This document shows, in pieces, positions 33,759 through 45,989 of a DNA stretch of 64,000 bases (its first letter is position 1; the number at the start of each line of letters is the position of its first letter). The stretch comes from Isoetes taiwanensis (taxonomy: Eukaryota; Streptophyta; Lycopodiopsida; Isoetales; Isoetaceae). Position numbers and translations under genes: made by a program. The notes below the pieces were generated by a model, which saw nothing but the letters and a program-made list of their open reading frames with translations, was not told the origin of the DNA and did no database searches. The stretch lies in NCBI GenBank assembly GCA_021234155.1, contig JAJEKV010000051.1:2422754-2486753 (forward strand), written 5' to 3'.

Positions 33759-36700
33759 CTCCTCCTTGATGAGAGGTCACCATCTCCATGCTCAACCTCC
33801 TCCTCCTGGAGATGAGATCTGGAATCTATCAAGACCAATACCAAGTCGATGTTGCTCAAAGAGCTCCACGAGCCAAAGGCTTAGTCAAGAGATCTGGCGG
33901 TATTGTCCCGTAGGAACATGCTCAATCAACACCTTATCACCCACAAGGTCCCTTACAAAATGATAATGCTTGGGAACATGCTTAGATTTTGATGTCGAAC
34001 TTCAACACCACCAATCAATGCCACCTTTGTTATCCATGAGCATCCTTGCTAGTCCAGAGTCGTTGCCCAATGTCGGCAAGAAAGTCCTTGAAACTAATGA
34101 TCTCACGAGGCTCGCGTAGATGCTTGCTACATACTCCGCCCAGTGGATGAAAGAGATACATGCCCTTGTTTCTTGATGATCCAAGCAATGGCAGCATTGG
34201 CAAGCGAGAAAACAAATGCTTGGGATGTGGACCCGGAGTTGTCTATCACATCGCTAAGTGAGGAATCACTATATGTCAACAATGAAAAAGCATCACTATT
34301 GCTTGTGATATGTAAGGCCATAATCAGCAGGTACCCTTTAAGTAGCGAGAATGTGCTTGGCCATTTCCCAATGCTTATGACCGGATCTGCTGAAAATTGG
34401 TGAGAGCTATAACAAAAGAAATGCAATATCGGTCTGGTGCAAACCATGCAATACATGAGGCTGCCAATCAATTGCCAAATGGAACTTTTGCCATAGAAAG
34501 ATCGTTCAAAGATCGATTGTGGACAATCTTTCTTAGTGAGAAGAGTACACGGAGTCATAGGAACTTTAGATGGATTGCAATCAGCCATGCCAAAGCGCCA
34601 AGCATTTCTTCAATATACTTCTTTTGAGAGATATGAAGAATTCCATTTTCCTCCCTGGTCTCTTGCAATTTGCAAAACCAAACAATAGCGAAGCTTCACC
34701 CAAGTCCACCATTGGAAACTTAGCAGCAAAGCCTTGTCTTGAATTCAGCAATGTGCTCATTATTGTTGCCTATGAGCAAGGAATCATCCACATACAAAGC
34801 AATGATGAGTAAGAACTTGCCTTGACGACGGATGTAGACATTAGAATCGGCCTCAATAGGCTGGAATCCTTGGTCTTTGAAGAAAGAATCTATGGTCTTG
34901 TACCAAGCACGTGATGCTTGCTTTAACCCATAAAGTGCCTTCGCAATTTGATACTAAATGCTCGGACCAGCTTTGACATAACCCTGAGGTTGCTTCATAT
35001 ATATTTCTTCATCAAGTTTGCCATTAAGAAATGCTGTCTTGACATCTGTCTGATGAACCTCAAGATTATAATGAGCAGCAAATGCAAGAAGAATACGAAT
35101 GCTCATCATTTTGACTCTTGGAGAAAAATGTTTCCAAGTAATCAATGCCATATTGTTGGCTGAAACCACCGCAACTAAAAGCGTGCTTTGTAGCTGCTGA
35201 TGGTGCCATCAGGATGGAGCTTGCATTTGTAGACCCATTTGTTACCAACGACCTTCCGATCATGAGGAAGAGGAACCAAATCCCAAGTGCCATTTTGAAC
35301 AATAGAATCCATTTCATCGTCCATTGCTTGCTGCCAATGAGGTGCAACAGCACATGAAATAGCTTCACGATAGCTGGTGGTTCAACGATAATAGCAACAC
35401 CACAAAACTCCATAATCTTTGGGCATAATTTACTGCATAGAAAGCAAACCTTTGAGGAGGAAAACGCTTCCCTTTTACCTCGACCAAGTTCTTCTTCAAC
35501 TCCTCCTTGATCAAGATGATCAAAATCACCTCCTGGATCAGATGGATCAAGATCTCCTCCTTGATTGGATGTGTCAAGATCTGCTTGTAGTGATCGAGAA
35601 ACGCGGGAGTCTTTAAGTAAACCTTCTTGAGTCTTTGGAACTAACTGCCGTCTTTGGGAACTACTGCAGGGGTGCTGGAATATCGAAACCGAGTCCGATG
35701 GATTGGAAGCTATGGCGTCATCATTATCCATGCGGAGATATCAAGAAATTCCACATTAGGAGTTTTGAACCTTGCTTTGAAATGCCAAACATCTTCATGA
35801 AAAAATAACATCGCGACTAACACAAAGCTTCTTGGTATCCGGATCAATCAGCCTATAACCATGCTTGCAATTGGAAGAAACCCACAAAGATCATTTTCTT
35901 GCTGTATGCTCAAGTTTCTTGCGATTTGCTTTGGGAATAAGCATAAAGGCAAAGACATCCAAAGACATGCAAAGCGAGACAAATTTGGCTTTATGCCGGT
36001 GAAAGCTTCTTCGAAGTCTGATTTTTCACAGACAAATGGGCAATCTATTGAGTAGGTAAATTGAGTACCTTACTTTATTCAGCCCAAAATTGAATGGGTG
36101 GGCCGAGGGATTGAGCGAGCAAGCAACGTGCCATGTCAACAATGCTTGCGATTTTTCCGCTCGACAACGCCATTATGTTGTGGAGTATGAGGCTCGGTAA
36201 AGTTGGCGCTCAATACCATGATCGACAAAAAATGATTGAATGCTTGGTAGGTAAATTCTCCACCATTATCGGATCTGAGTTTCTTAATCCGATGGGCTAT
36301 TTGATTCTCAACAAGCGCTTTCCATTCTTGGAAATGGGCAAATGCATCGATTTCACTTCAAAGAAATAGACCCATGTTTTCTGCTCAAATCATCAATGAA
36401 TGTCGGGAAAATAATAAGCACCGAAGAGGAAGGAACATGAGTTGGACCACAAAGATCCGTGGTGTACTAGTTCAAGAAGAAGCGTTAACGAGAGCCAATG
36501 AGAGTAAAGGATCTGCGGTCTTTGTTTGCCCAATGCACAAGCCTCACAACTTGCAAGAGTAGGGTGCGATGAAGATCAAAACCGTCTACAAGTTGGGACA
36601 GCTGGTTGAGTGCTTTGAGGCCCATCCAAAGCCTCTTATGCCACGCGATCCACGTGGTACCATTACCAGCAGCTACAAGAACAACTTGGTCACGTTCTTG

Positions 36701-38072
36701 GCCCAAATGGTAGAGATTACCCCCGTCTGAATAGCACGAGCAAGGCTCTTTCCTGTAACTTTGCCGCAAACAATCACGGTCATCACTATCAAAGATAACT
36801 ATTGTGCCCATATCGTTAAGGCGGCAACAGAAATCCAGATCTTCACGCAAAGTAGGAGCATACATTACCCCTTTTAGAGTGAACAATTACCAAGACTTGT
36901 GGGTACTTGAATGTCACCCATTCATGATTTGATGCTCACTATTGTATGCCGATTTGAACAATGTGATTGGGAGAGGTAGGTCTGAAATTTTCAAACCAAT
37001 CTTTGTGCCAACTAATATGAGTCAGCACACCGAATCCATGATGAATTTGATAGAGTTTAGGCTGCCACTTGTTTACAAAGATAAACATAATCCGGCTGGG
37101 AGAACCACATTGGCTCACTTTTACTTCTTTCAACAATTTGGGCCACATTGGCTGAAGCTTTGTTTGTCTCCAAAGCTTTTGGTTTGTGCTCAAGATCCTT
37201 CATCTTCTTCCTACATTACTCTGCGGTATGATTGCCTTTCTTGCAATAGTCACAAACCTGCTGCTTGGATGTTAATGCCTTTCTTTGTCGACACCCTTGA
37301 AGCCACTAACATTCTTGTATTCTTCTTTTTTGCTTAGTCTTTTCATTCCCTTTTGCATAGGATTTAGGCTCGAAATGACCTGCAAAGAAAGCATTGTTGC
37401 TCGCCTTTGATAATCCCAAATCCTTCCTCATCATGATCTCCTCCTTGACGGAAGTGATTGCACGATTGAGATCCATGTCGACAATTTGCATGAGATTCAT
37501 AAAAGGCATGGAAAGAATTGGGTAAGGATCTAAGAAAGAAAAATAATTGCAATGAAGGAGAGATCTTATTCTCTTCTCGAGAGAGGCTTCAATCTGCGAA
37601 AGGTGTTCTTCATGCGGTCTGCTTGAATTTGTCAAGACTCGGTCTCTTCCCGCATATTCACCACTTCGACAAAGATACAAATGCCCAATTTGTGTATGGG
37701 TCTTCTTTTCATGCTCTTGGATGAGAGCATTCCATAAATCATGGTTGTTCTCCTTCCGAACCTCATCAAGAAGAGATTCGACCTTGAAAAAGAAATCGTA
37801 GCCATAGCCTTGTTATCCCACGTGCCAAACATCAAAACGATTATTCTTGCCTTAACATGGCTTCTGGTCTTTGGTTCTTGGCCACTAACAATTCCCAAAC
37901 TCCTTGACCTTAAGAATGAGAGTCATTCTTCTCTTCCATTCTTTGGAAACTTTTGTGCCATCGAAGATTTGAATCACCACGACCGCCCGCCCGAAGGTAA
38001 TCTGATTTGTAGCTTGCATCCTTCTCCATTCTTTGTGTTGATCTTGAATCAATCTCCGGCCACCCTAGTCTT

Positions 38073-38082
38073 TCTGATACCA
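38073..38082 (-). other. Primer binding site (tRNA-Met type)
   Basis: TGGTATCAGA directly after the 5' LTR on the minus strand, the standard plant copia priming site. The equivalent in copy B is 63,217-63,228 (TGGTATCAGAGC). Confidence 0.9.
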
Positions 38083-38427
38083 TGTCAAGGTTGCACCAAG
38101 AATCGGGAGAGAAAGGATGCACCGAATTCAGGGCGCAAAGCTCCCAAAACCAAAGCAAATAGGAATTGTATTAAGCGTAAGTATGAATACAAGATATAAA
38201 AGGCGATGAAATAATAAGCGCTCCCGTTACTAACCACATATAATTATCTTGTAACTAATTAAGGCAAGTGGGTCATAAGTAGCTAATTAAGGCAAGTGGG
38301 TGGGGCGGTGTAGGTCTTGATGAAGTGTTCATTCAAGACATAGTCGATCGGACCTCTCTTGTCTTTGAAGTGCTATCGGTCTTTGTCAAGCAGACAAGAT
38401 GGTGATCTCGATATCATATATCTCACA
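38083..38427 (-). repeat. 5' LTR of copia copy A
   Basis: 345 bp; ends in TGTCAAGG on the plus strand at 38,083 and in CTCACA at 38,427. It differs from the cleaner copy B LTR (63,229-63,566) by scattered small indels. Confidence 0.85.
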
Positions 38428-39841
38428 CAAACATGCCACTTAGGCTCCAACATGACAAGGTGGCTCAAACATGTCACATGGGCTTCAACATGCCACCTAG
38501 GCTCCAACATGCCAAGGTGGCTCAAACATGCCACGTGGGCTCCAACATGCCAAGGTGGCTCAAACATCACCACCTAGGCTCAAACATGCCACCCTAGGCT
38601 CCAACATGACAAAATGGCTAAAACATGCCACCTAGGCTCTAACGTTAGCTCAAACATACCCACTTGTGAGGCTCCAACATGCCACCTATGCTCCAACTTC
38701 CCAAGGTGGCTCAAATGTCTGCGATGGGCTCCAACATGCCACCTAAACCAACATTCCCTGGGTGGCTCAAACATGCCACCTAGGCTCCGGAAACGATACC
38801 ATCTGCGGGGCTCACTTAGGGCTCCAACATGCCAAGGTCAAACATGCCACGCTTGGCTCCAGCGTGCCTTCTAGGTTCCAGCGATGCCAAGGTGGCTCAA
38901 ACATGCCCACCCTAGGCTCAAAAATGCAAGGTGGTTCCAACATCTCCACCTAGGCTCCAACATGCTCAAACATGCCCACTGGGCTCTAACATGCCACCTA
39001 TGCTCCAACTTGCCAAGGTGGCTCAAATATCTGCGTGGGGTCCAACATGCCAAGGTGGCTCAAGCATGCCACACAGCTCCAACATGCCACCTAGGTTCTA
39101 ACATGCCAAGGTGGCTCAAACATGCCACTTGGTCTCTAACATACCTAGGCTCCAAGATGCCAAGGTGGTTCCAACTTCACCAAGGTGGCTCAAACATGCC
39201 ACCCTAGGTTCCAAACGTGCTCAAACATGCCAAGGTGGCTCAAACGCCACCGTGGACTCCAACATGCCACATAGGCTCCAATATGCCATGTGGGCCCAAC
39301 ATGCCAAGGTGGCTCCAGAAGCATGCCCACCTGGGCTCAAACATGCCAAGGTGGTTCCACATGCTGGCAGGTGGCTCCAACATGCCACCTGGGCTCCAAC
39401 GTTAACTCAAACATACCAATGCTGGCTCCAACATGCCACCTATGCTCCAACGCCAAGGTGGCTCAAATATCTCACTGGGCTCAACATACCCACCTAGGCT
39501 CCAACATGCCAAGTGGCTCCAACATACCACCTAGGCTCAAACATGCCAAGGTGGCTCAAACATGCCACACCTAGGCTCCAAACATGCCACCTAGGCTCCA
39601 AACATGCCGGTGGCTCCAAACACGCCAAGGTGGGCTCAAGCATGCCACCTAGGCTCCAACATGCCACCTAGGCTCCAAATATGCCAAGGTGGCTCAAACA
39701 TACCATGTGGACTCCATAATGCCACGTGGGCTCCAACATGCCAAGTGGCTCCAACATGCCACACAGTCTCCAACATGCCATCTAGGGCAACATGCCAAGG
39801 TGGCTGGGGCATGCCACCTAGGCTCAAGCATGCCACCTAGG
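38428..39841 (+). repeat. ACATGCCA minisatellite, array 2
   Basis: Same 19-bp frame as array 1, originally continuous with it before the copia insertion. Many monomers carry odd disruptions (AAATATCTGCGTGGGG where 63,844 has AAATATGCCACGTGGG), consistent with sequence error. Confidence 0.9.
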
Positions 39842-41973
39842 CACCCCCAAGTGGTGACATGGCATGCCAAGTAAGCAAGGTCAACTTTTGACTAGGCCAA
39901 AATGAAAAGATGTCCATCTTTGGTCTTTTCATTGAGTGATGTTGGCAAATTTTTGGGTGACATGGCTAGATGATGGTGACATGGATATGATGACTAGGAT
40001 TTTATGCAAGAAATATGATAACCTTTGAAATTTTTGTAGAGGAGTTTGGCCCGAGGGATAGAATAGAGGGATCTTGGAACTTAAAGCGCTTCTTACCCTT
40101 CCCAAATCGAACCGGTGGGGGGACTTTCTTGCATGACTTTCTTTACCCAGGGGAGGCGGACCCGTGTTAGACCTCAGAGAAAGGTTGTCAAGGCAGACCT
40201 TTCCCTATCTGGCTCCTCCGGAAGGGCAAATACCAATCCCCCCTCCCAGCGAGGTCAAAATCTAAGATCCGTCCCGGAGAACTTATCAAACCACGAAGTG
40301 CACTAGGGTTGACCATCACAGAAAACAAGTGGTTTGTCGTTAAAGCCCGATACAAAGACTTCTGGAATGGAGATTGACTTCTGCATGTCATCCAGAATAT
40401 GTGAAATTACCAGGGAACAAGTTACATGGTCATTTTTGCAGCGAAAAAAAACCAACAACCCTCTACATCGAGTATTCGCATCCCACATACAGAGGCCAGT
40501 ATTTATGAGCGGTTGGACATGAGCTACTTTGGTACTTCTTGGGAAAGGGGTGGTCTTCTACCCGCAAGAAACTTGGTCCCTAAGGTAAAGTCGACATTTG
40601 ATCCCATTGGCGAGTCAGGTTCCACATTTTGGAGTGGGAGGAGAGTTGCGTCAAAGTGGCGAGGGGCCTTGGGACATATGACCTTTTAGGTGAAGCTGCT
40701 TCGAAGGTTTTAAGGGTCGTCTTAAAGCGTCAACACCCTCCCTCATTGATGATATTGTCACAAGATCACGGTTCGAATCCCACGACTAGGATACATTGCC
40801 TCCCAAAATGTAAACCACAGTGTGTTGTTAGGTTATTGAAAGGTTTTGCGTTATGGAGGTGAGTTTTGTCGGTTGCACCGGGGGCGAAGTTGCCAGTTGA
40901 AAATGTGAAGCAATAAGAATCGAGGGAATGGGATTTGGATTTATCTTCCTCCCAGTGTGGCAATTAAAGTCAAGAACACCTTTTAGCATTGGCAAAATTG
41001 TTTGGGATCATTGGGATGGCCAATAGTCAAACTTCGCTATTTGTTTCGCATGGCTCCAAGATGTGCGTTTAAAGCAAAGCTGCACCTGGCTATCAAAGTT
41101 GCGACCCACGAATGGCCTCGAGAAACATAAACCCCTACAATAACCTAGCAACACCGCGGGGTTTACGTTTGGGAGGCCAAAACCGATAGGACACTTGATA
41201 ACTAGGTGCTCCTTTTGCTAAACACATCTTGGCAACTGAAATAACAGAGTTTGGATCTATTGGCCATCTGATCCCAAACAATTTTACTACTACAAAAGGC
41301 GCTTGACTTCTAATTGCCACGGAGGAGGATAACCAAACCCCATTCTATCAGTTCCTATTGCTTCATGTTTTCACTTGCACTTCTCAACCATGTCTCAAGT
41401 GCAACAGAGGCTAAAAACTCGACACCCAACTTAAACCCTTCAATAACCTAGCAACACACATGGTTTAAGTTTCCGGAGGCTATATCCTAGTCGTGATTCA
41501 AACCAAAATCTTGCACAATGTCATCCATTAGAGGGAGGTTGACTGAAGATGATGGACCTTTAAAACCTTCCGGGCTCGTTCGCCCCAAAGGTCCCTCTCC
41601 AAAGAACGTGCGGGCCACGGGCAACTTTCCCACTCCGTAATAGTTGACTTGGACCTAAAATGTTGACATTACCACGAGACCAAGTTTTGTGGGCGTAAGA
41701 CTGCCCTTTTTCAAGAAGCCAAAATAGCTCATGTCCAACATGTTAAATGTCAATTGGTCTAAGAGGTGGCTCGCGAGCATACTACCATGTAGAGGGTTCG
41801 TGTTTTTCGTTGCAAAAATGACCGTAACTTGGTCCCCGAGGTTAATTTAAGCCATTCCGGGATGGCATGGCAAAGTCGAATCTCCATTTGGAACCTTTAT
41901 GCTGCAACGAAAAACGCCCTCTACCAAAAATTCCAAGGTTATCATATTTCTTGCATGAAGTCTATCATCATGC
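39842..41973. mobile_element. Long inverted-repeat (foldback) element 1
   Basis: The left arm starts CAAGTGGTGACATGGCATGC and runs through AGAGGAGTTTGGC, ACGACTAGGATACATTGCCT and TTGTTTGGGATCATTGGGAT. The right arm carries these in reverse complement (ATCCCAAACAATTTT near 41,270, ATATCCTAGTCGTGATTC near 41,483, CTACCAAAAATTCCAAGGTT near 41,920). The arms are roughly 1 kb and the right end is truncated by about 130 bp. No transposase is seen. A tRNA-type B-box word GGTTCGAATCC lies at 40,770-40,780. Confidence 0.7.
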
Positions 41974-42736
41974 CCACATAGCATGTTTGAGCCACCTTGG
42001 CATTTTTGAGCCACAGAATGTTGGAGCCTAGGTGGCATGTTAGGGCTCCAGCGTATTTGGCGACCTTGGCATGTGTTTGAGCCCTGGGTGGCATGTTAGG
42101 TGCCAGGTGGCATCACCTTGGCATGTTAGAGCCTAGGTGGCATCACATGCCAAGGTGGCTCAACATGCCACGTGGGCTGCAACATGCCACCTAGGCTCCA
42201 CTAACATGCCAAAGTTTGCCTCCAACATGCCACCTAGGCCCCAACATGCCAAGGTGGCTCAAAACATGCCAATGGCTCCAACATGCCACCTAGGCTCAAA
42301 CATGCCACCCTAGGCTCCAACATGCCACCTAGGGCCCCAACATGCCAAGGTGGCTCAAACATGCCATGTGAACCCAACATGCCACCCTGGCCTCCCAGCG
42401 TGCCAAGGTGGCTCCAACATGCCAAGTGGCTCAAACATGCCCGTGGGCTCCAACATGCCAAGGTGGCTCCAAAACATGCCAATGTGGGCTCCAACATGCC
42501 AAGGTGGCTCTAACATGCCACCTAGGCTGTGAACATGCCAGGGTGGCTCAAACATACACGCAGCTCACCTAGGCTCCAACATGCCAAGGTGGTTCAGCCC
42601 TGTGGCTCCAATATGCTATCTAGGCTCCAACATGCCAAGGTGGCTCAAACATGCCACCTAGACTAAAAAATGCCAAGGTCGTTCCAACATGCCACTAGAC
42701 TCCAACATGCCAAGTGGTTCAAGCATATACCTAGGC
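41974..42736. repeat. ACATGCCA minisatellite, array 3 with orientation switch
   Basis: 41,985-42,140 is in reverse orientation (TGTTGGAGCCTAGGTGGCA), and 42,140-42,736 is forward. Confidence 0.85.
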
Positions 42737-45335
42737 ACTCCAAATGGTGACATGGCATGCCAAGTAAACAAGGCTAAGTTTTGACTAGGCTAAAATGAAA
42801 AGATGTCCATCTTTGGTCTTTTCATTGGGTGATGTTGGCAAATTTTGGGTGCCATGGCTAGATGATGGTGACACGGACATGATGACTTGACTTTATGCAA
42901 AATATGATATCCTTTGGAATTTTTAGTAGAGGAGTTTAGCAAGGGATGGTGTATAGAGGGATCTTTAACGCTGACATCCTTCCCCAAATTGAACCCGCCA
43001 GGCCTTTGGACTTTGCGTGGCTTCCTCACCAGAGGGGAGAGGCTAGACCCAAGAGACGGACCTCAGAAAGGTTGCCAAGGCAGCCTTTCCTGCCAGCGCT
43101 CCTCCGGGAGGGCAAATGCCAATGCCCTCCCTCGGGAGCTTGGTTTCCTATCCGACCATTGAATCCATTGTTCAAGGCTTCGCCCTGCGAGGTTCAAAAA
43201 TCCAAGATCGGGCGGAGAACTTATCAAACCCCTTGAGAAGCATCCTGCTTGCGCCATGTAGAAACCCAAGTGTTTTGTCATTGGGCGGATCAAAATGAGA
43301 TCGACTTAGCCATGTCATCGGAATGGTGCTGCAATTACCCTAGGGACTAAGTTGCCGCGATCATTGTTGGCAACAAAGAAACCGAACCCTCTACATGGCG
43401 GTATTCCATAACCACCTCTAGGCCAATTGACTCTGAATGTGTTGGACATGAGCTACTTTGGCACTTCTTGGAGAAAGGGGTGGTCTTACGCCCTGAAACT
43501 TGGTCTCCATAGTAATGTCGATGTTTTGAGTCCATTGTGAGAGTCATTGCCAGGTTTGAGTGGAGGAGTTGCCGTCGAGTGGCGAGGCCTTGAGGAGAGG
43601 ACCTTTGGGGAGAACTACTTTTCGGAAGGTTTTGGGTTAGATCTTACAGCATCAACACCCTCCCTCTACGTGATGACATTATGCAAGATCACAGTCGAAT
43701 GGGACTAGGATATGGCCTCGAAAACATAAACCATGTGTTTACTAGGTTCTTGAAGGGGTTTACGTTATGGAGGGTTGAGTTTTAATTCAGTTTACTTGGG
43801 ACATAATTACGGCCTATAGTTGAAGCGCTTGAATCAATAGGAACTGATAGAATGGGGTTTGGATTTATCCTCATCCTATGTGGCAATTAGAAGTCAAGAG
43901 CCTTTTAGTAGCAAAATTCTTTGGGGATCATTCCCGATGACCAATAGATCCAACTTCGGTTATTTAGGTTGCCATGGCTCCGCGTACGTGTTTAAAGCGG
44001 TACTCTAGTTGTCAGCGACCATTTTTTTTAAGAGCCAAAGTAAACCCTACAATACCTAGCAGCACACGTGGTTTTACGTTTTGGAGCCAAAATAGTCGTT
44101 TTCTTATAACTAGGTGCACCCCCTCAAACATGCGTAATGGCACCGAAAAATAGTGTTGGATCTGTTAACCACCGAATGATCCCAAACAATTTGCCATGGC
44201 TGGCGCATCGCCTTTGACTTCTAATTGCCACACTGAGGAGGATCCCAAACCCCATTCCGCCTTATTGCTTCATGTTTTCAGCTCAAGCACTTCTACCATG
44301 TCCCAAGTGCAACCGGACTTAAAGCTCGACCTCCATAACGTAAACCCTTCAATAACCTAGCAACACAGGTTTTGTTTAGAGGCTATATCCTAGTCGATTC
44401 GCCTCAGTCTTTGCCCAATGTCATCACGGGTGTTGAGCCATAAGACGGACCCTAAAAAACCGTAGCGACCCCCAAAGGTCCTCTCCTGAAGGCTCCTGGG
44501 CCTGAAACGGCAACCCTCCCACTGAACGGGCTTTAGGAATTGACTGCAATGGACTCAAAATGTCGACATTACCCCGAGACTAAGTTTTACGTGCGTAAGA
44601 CCACCCCTTCTCCAAGAAGCAACCAAGCTCATGTCCAACAAGTAGTCAATTAGCCTAAGAGGTGGATATGGAATACCCGCCATGTAGAGGGTTTCCAGTT
44701 TCTTTAGATTGGTTTGTCTTCGTTGGTCCTTAGGGTGAATTTTGCCATTCCTGGATGAAAGGTGAAGTCGAATCTCCATTCTCGAGTCTTTGTCTTCTTG
44801 TGACGACAAAACACTCTGGGTTTCTACATGGTCAATTCACGGGAGGCGCTTGCATGGTTTGATAAGTTCTCCTGCACAATCTTAGATTTTTTGAACATGC
44901 TCGAGCGGCGATTCAATGGTCGGATATAGAAACCGAGGGCTCCGGGGCATTGGCATTTACCCTCCTGAAAAAAGTGTCAGGTGAAGAAAGGTCGTGATCA
45001 TTCTTCTTTAGGTCCCACTCTTTGGGTTCCGCCTCTCCCCTCTGTGAGGAAGTTGACATAGCAAAGTCCTGGCACGGGTTCGTTTAGGGAAGGGGTGTCT
45101 TTTAAGTTCTTCAAGATCCCTCTATTCTATCCATTGCCAAACTCCTCTACCAAAAATTCCAAGGTTATCATATTTCTAGCATAAAGTCCTAGTCATCATG
45201 TCCATCGCCACCTCACCATACTATGTCACCCAAAATTTGCCAACATCACTAATGAAAAGACCAAAGGGACATCCATTTGGCCTTTCCTAAATTGGCCTTG
45301 CTTGCCTGGCATGCCATCAACACTGGAGTGCAAAG
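42737..45335. mobile_element. Long inverted-repeat (foldback) element 2
   Basis: Same left end as element 1 (AAATGGTGACATGGCATGCC, AAAAGATGTCCATCTTTGGT). The right end near 45,150-45,320 is its reverse complement (CTTGCTTGCCTGGCATGCCA, ACCAAAAATTCCAAGGTTAT). Length is about 2.6 kb with no recognisable protein. Sequence quality appears poor: many indels relative to element 1. Confidence 0.7.
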
Positions 45336-45989
45336 GTGGCATATTGATACCTAGGTGGCATGCACGAAATACCTTTGGCACGTTGGAGTCGTTGTGTCGG
45401 GTTCTAGTTGCTTCAACATGCTTTACCTAGGCTCCATCATGCCACCTAAGATCAAACATGCCGTTGGCTCCAAACATGCCACGTGAACTCCAACATGCCA
45501 CCTACTCTCAACATGCCAAGGTGGCTCACACATGCCCACCTAGGCTCAAACATATGACAAGGTGGCTCCAAACATGCCATGCAAAGCCGTAACATGCCAA
45601 GGTGGTTTAATCATGCCCAAGTTGGCTCAAACATACCAAGATGGCTCAAACCGCCACCCTAGGCTCAACATGCCTCCCTAGGCTCCAACATGCCTCCTAG
45701 GGCTCCAACATGCCAGTGGGCATTACAAAAGCCACCTAGGCTCAAACATGCCAAGGTGGCTCAAACATACCACCTAGACTCCAACATGACAAGGTGGCAT
45801 CTGGAGCCATCTTGGCGATGTTTGAATTCCACCTGGCATGTTTGAGCTTAGGTGGCATGTTGGTGCCTAGTGGCATCACCTTAGCATGTTGGAGTCCTGG
45901 GTGGCATGTTGAGCCCAATGGCATGTTTGAGCCACCTTGGTATGTTTAGCCGAGTGGCATGTTTGAACCACCAGGCATGTTGGAGCCCT
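45336..45989. repeat. ACATGCCA minisatellite, array 4, mixed orientation
   Basis: Reverse units at 45,340-45,420, forward at 45,420-45,800, reverse again at 45,800-45,989. An LTR element has inserted at the right edge. Confidence 0.8.

Larger units (their letters stand above)
33129..38427 (-). mobile_element. Ty1/copia retrotransposon, copy A
   Basis: Flanked by the 5-bp duplication CAAAC (33,124-33,128 and 38,428-38,432). The 5' LTR is 38,427-38,083, followed on the minus strand by the primer binding site TGGTATCAGA (38,082-38,073), complementary to the 3' end of plant initiator tRNA-Met. The 3' side is a compound LTR (33,129-33,758), preceded by the purine-rich AAGGAGGAG. Gag-Pol pieces on the minus strand: protease region (KFIMDS, about 37,035), GAG-pre-integrase (about 36,560-36,880), integrase (about 36,060-36,380), RT (DVKTAFLNGKLDEEIYMKQP, 34,985-35,060; YVDDSLLIG, 34,760-34,800) and RNase H (34,130-34,590). 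The frame is broken many times. Confidence 0.9.
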
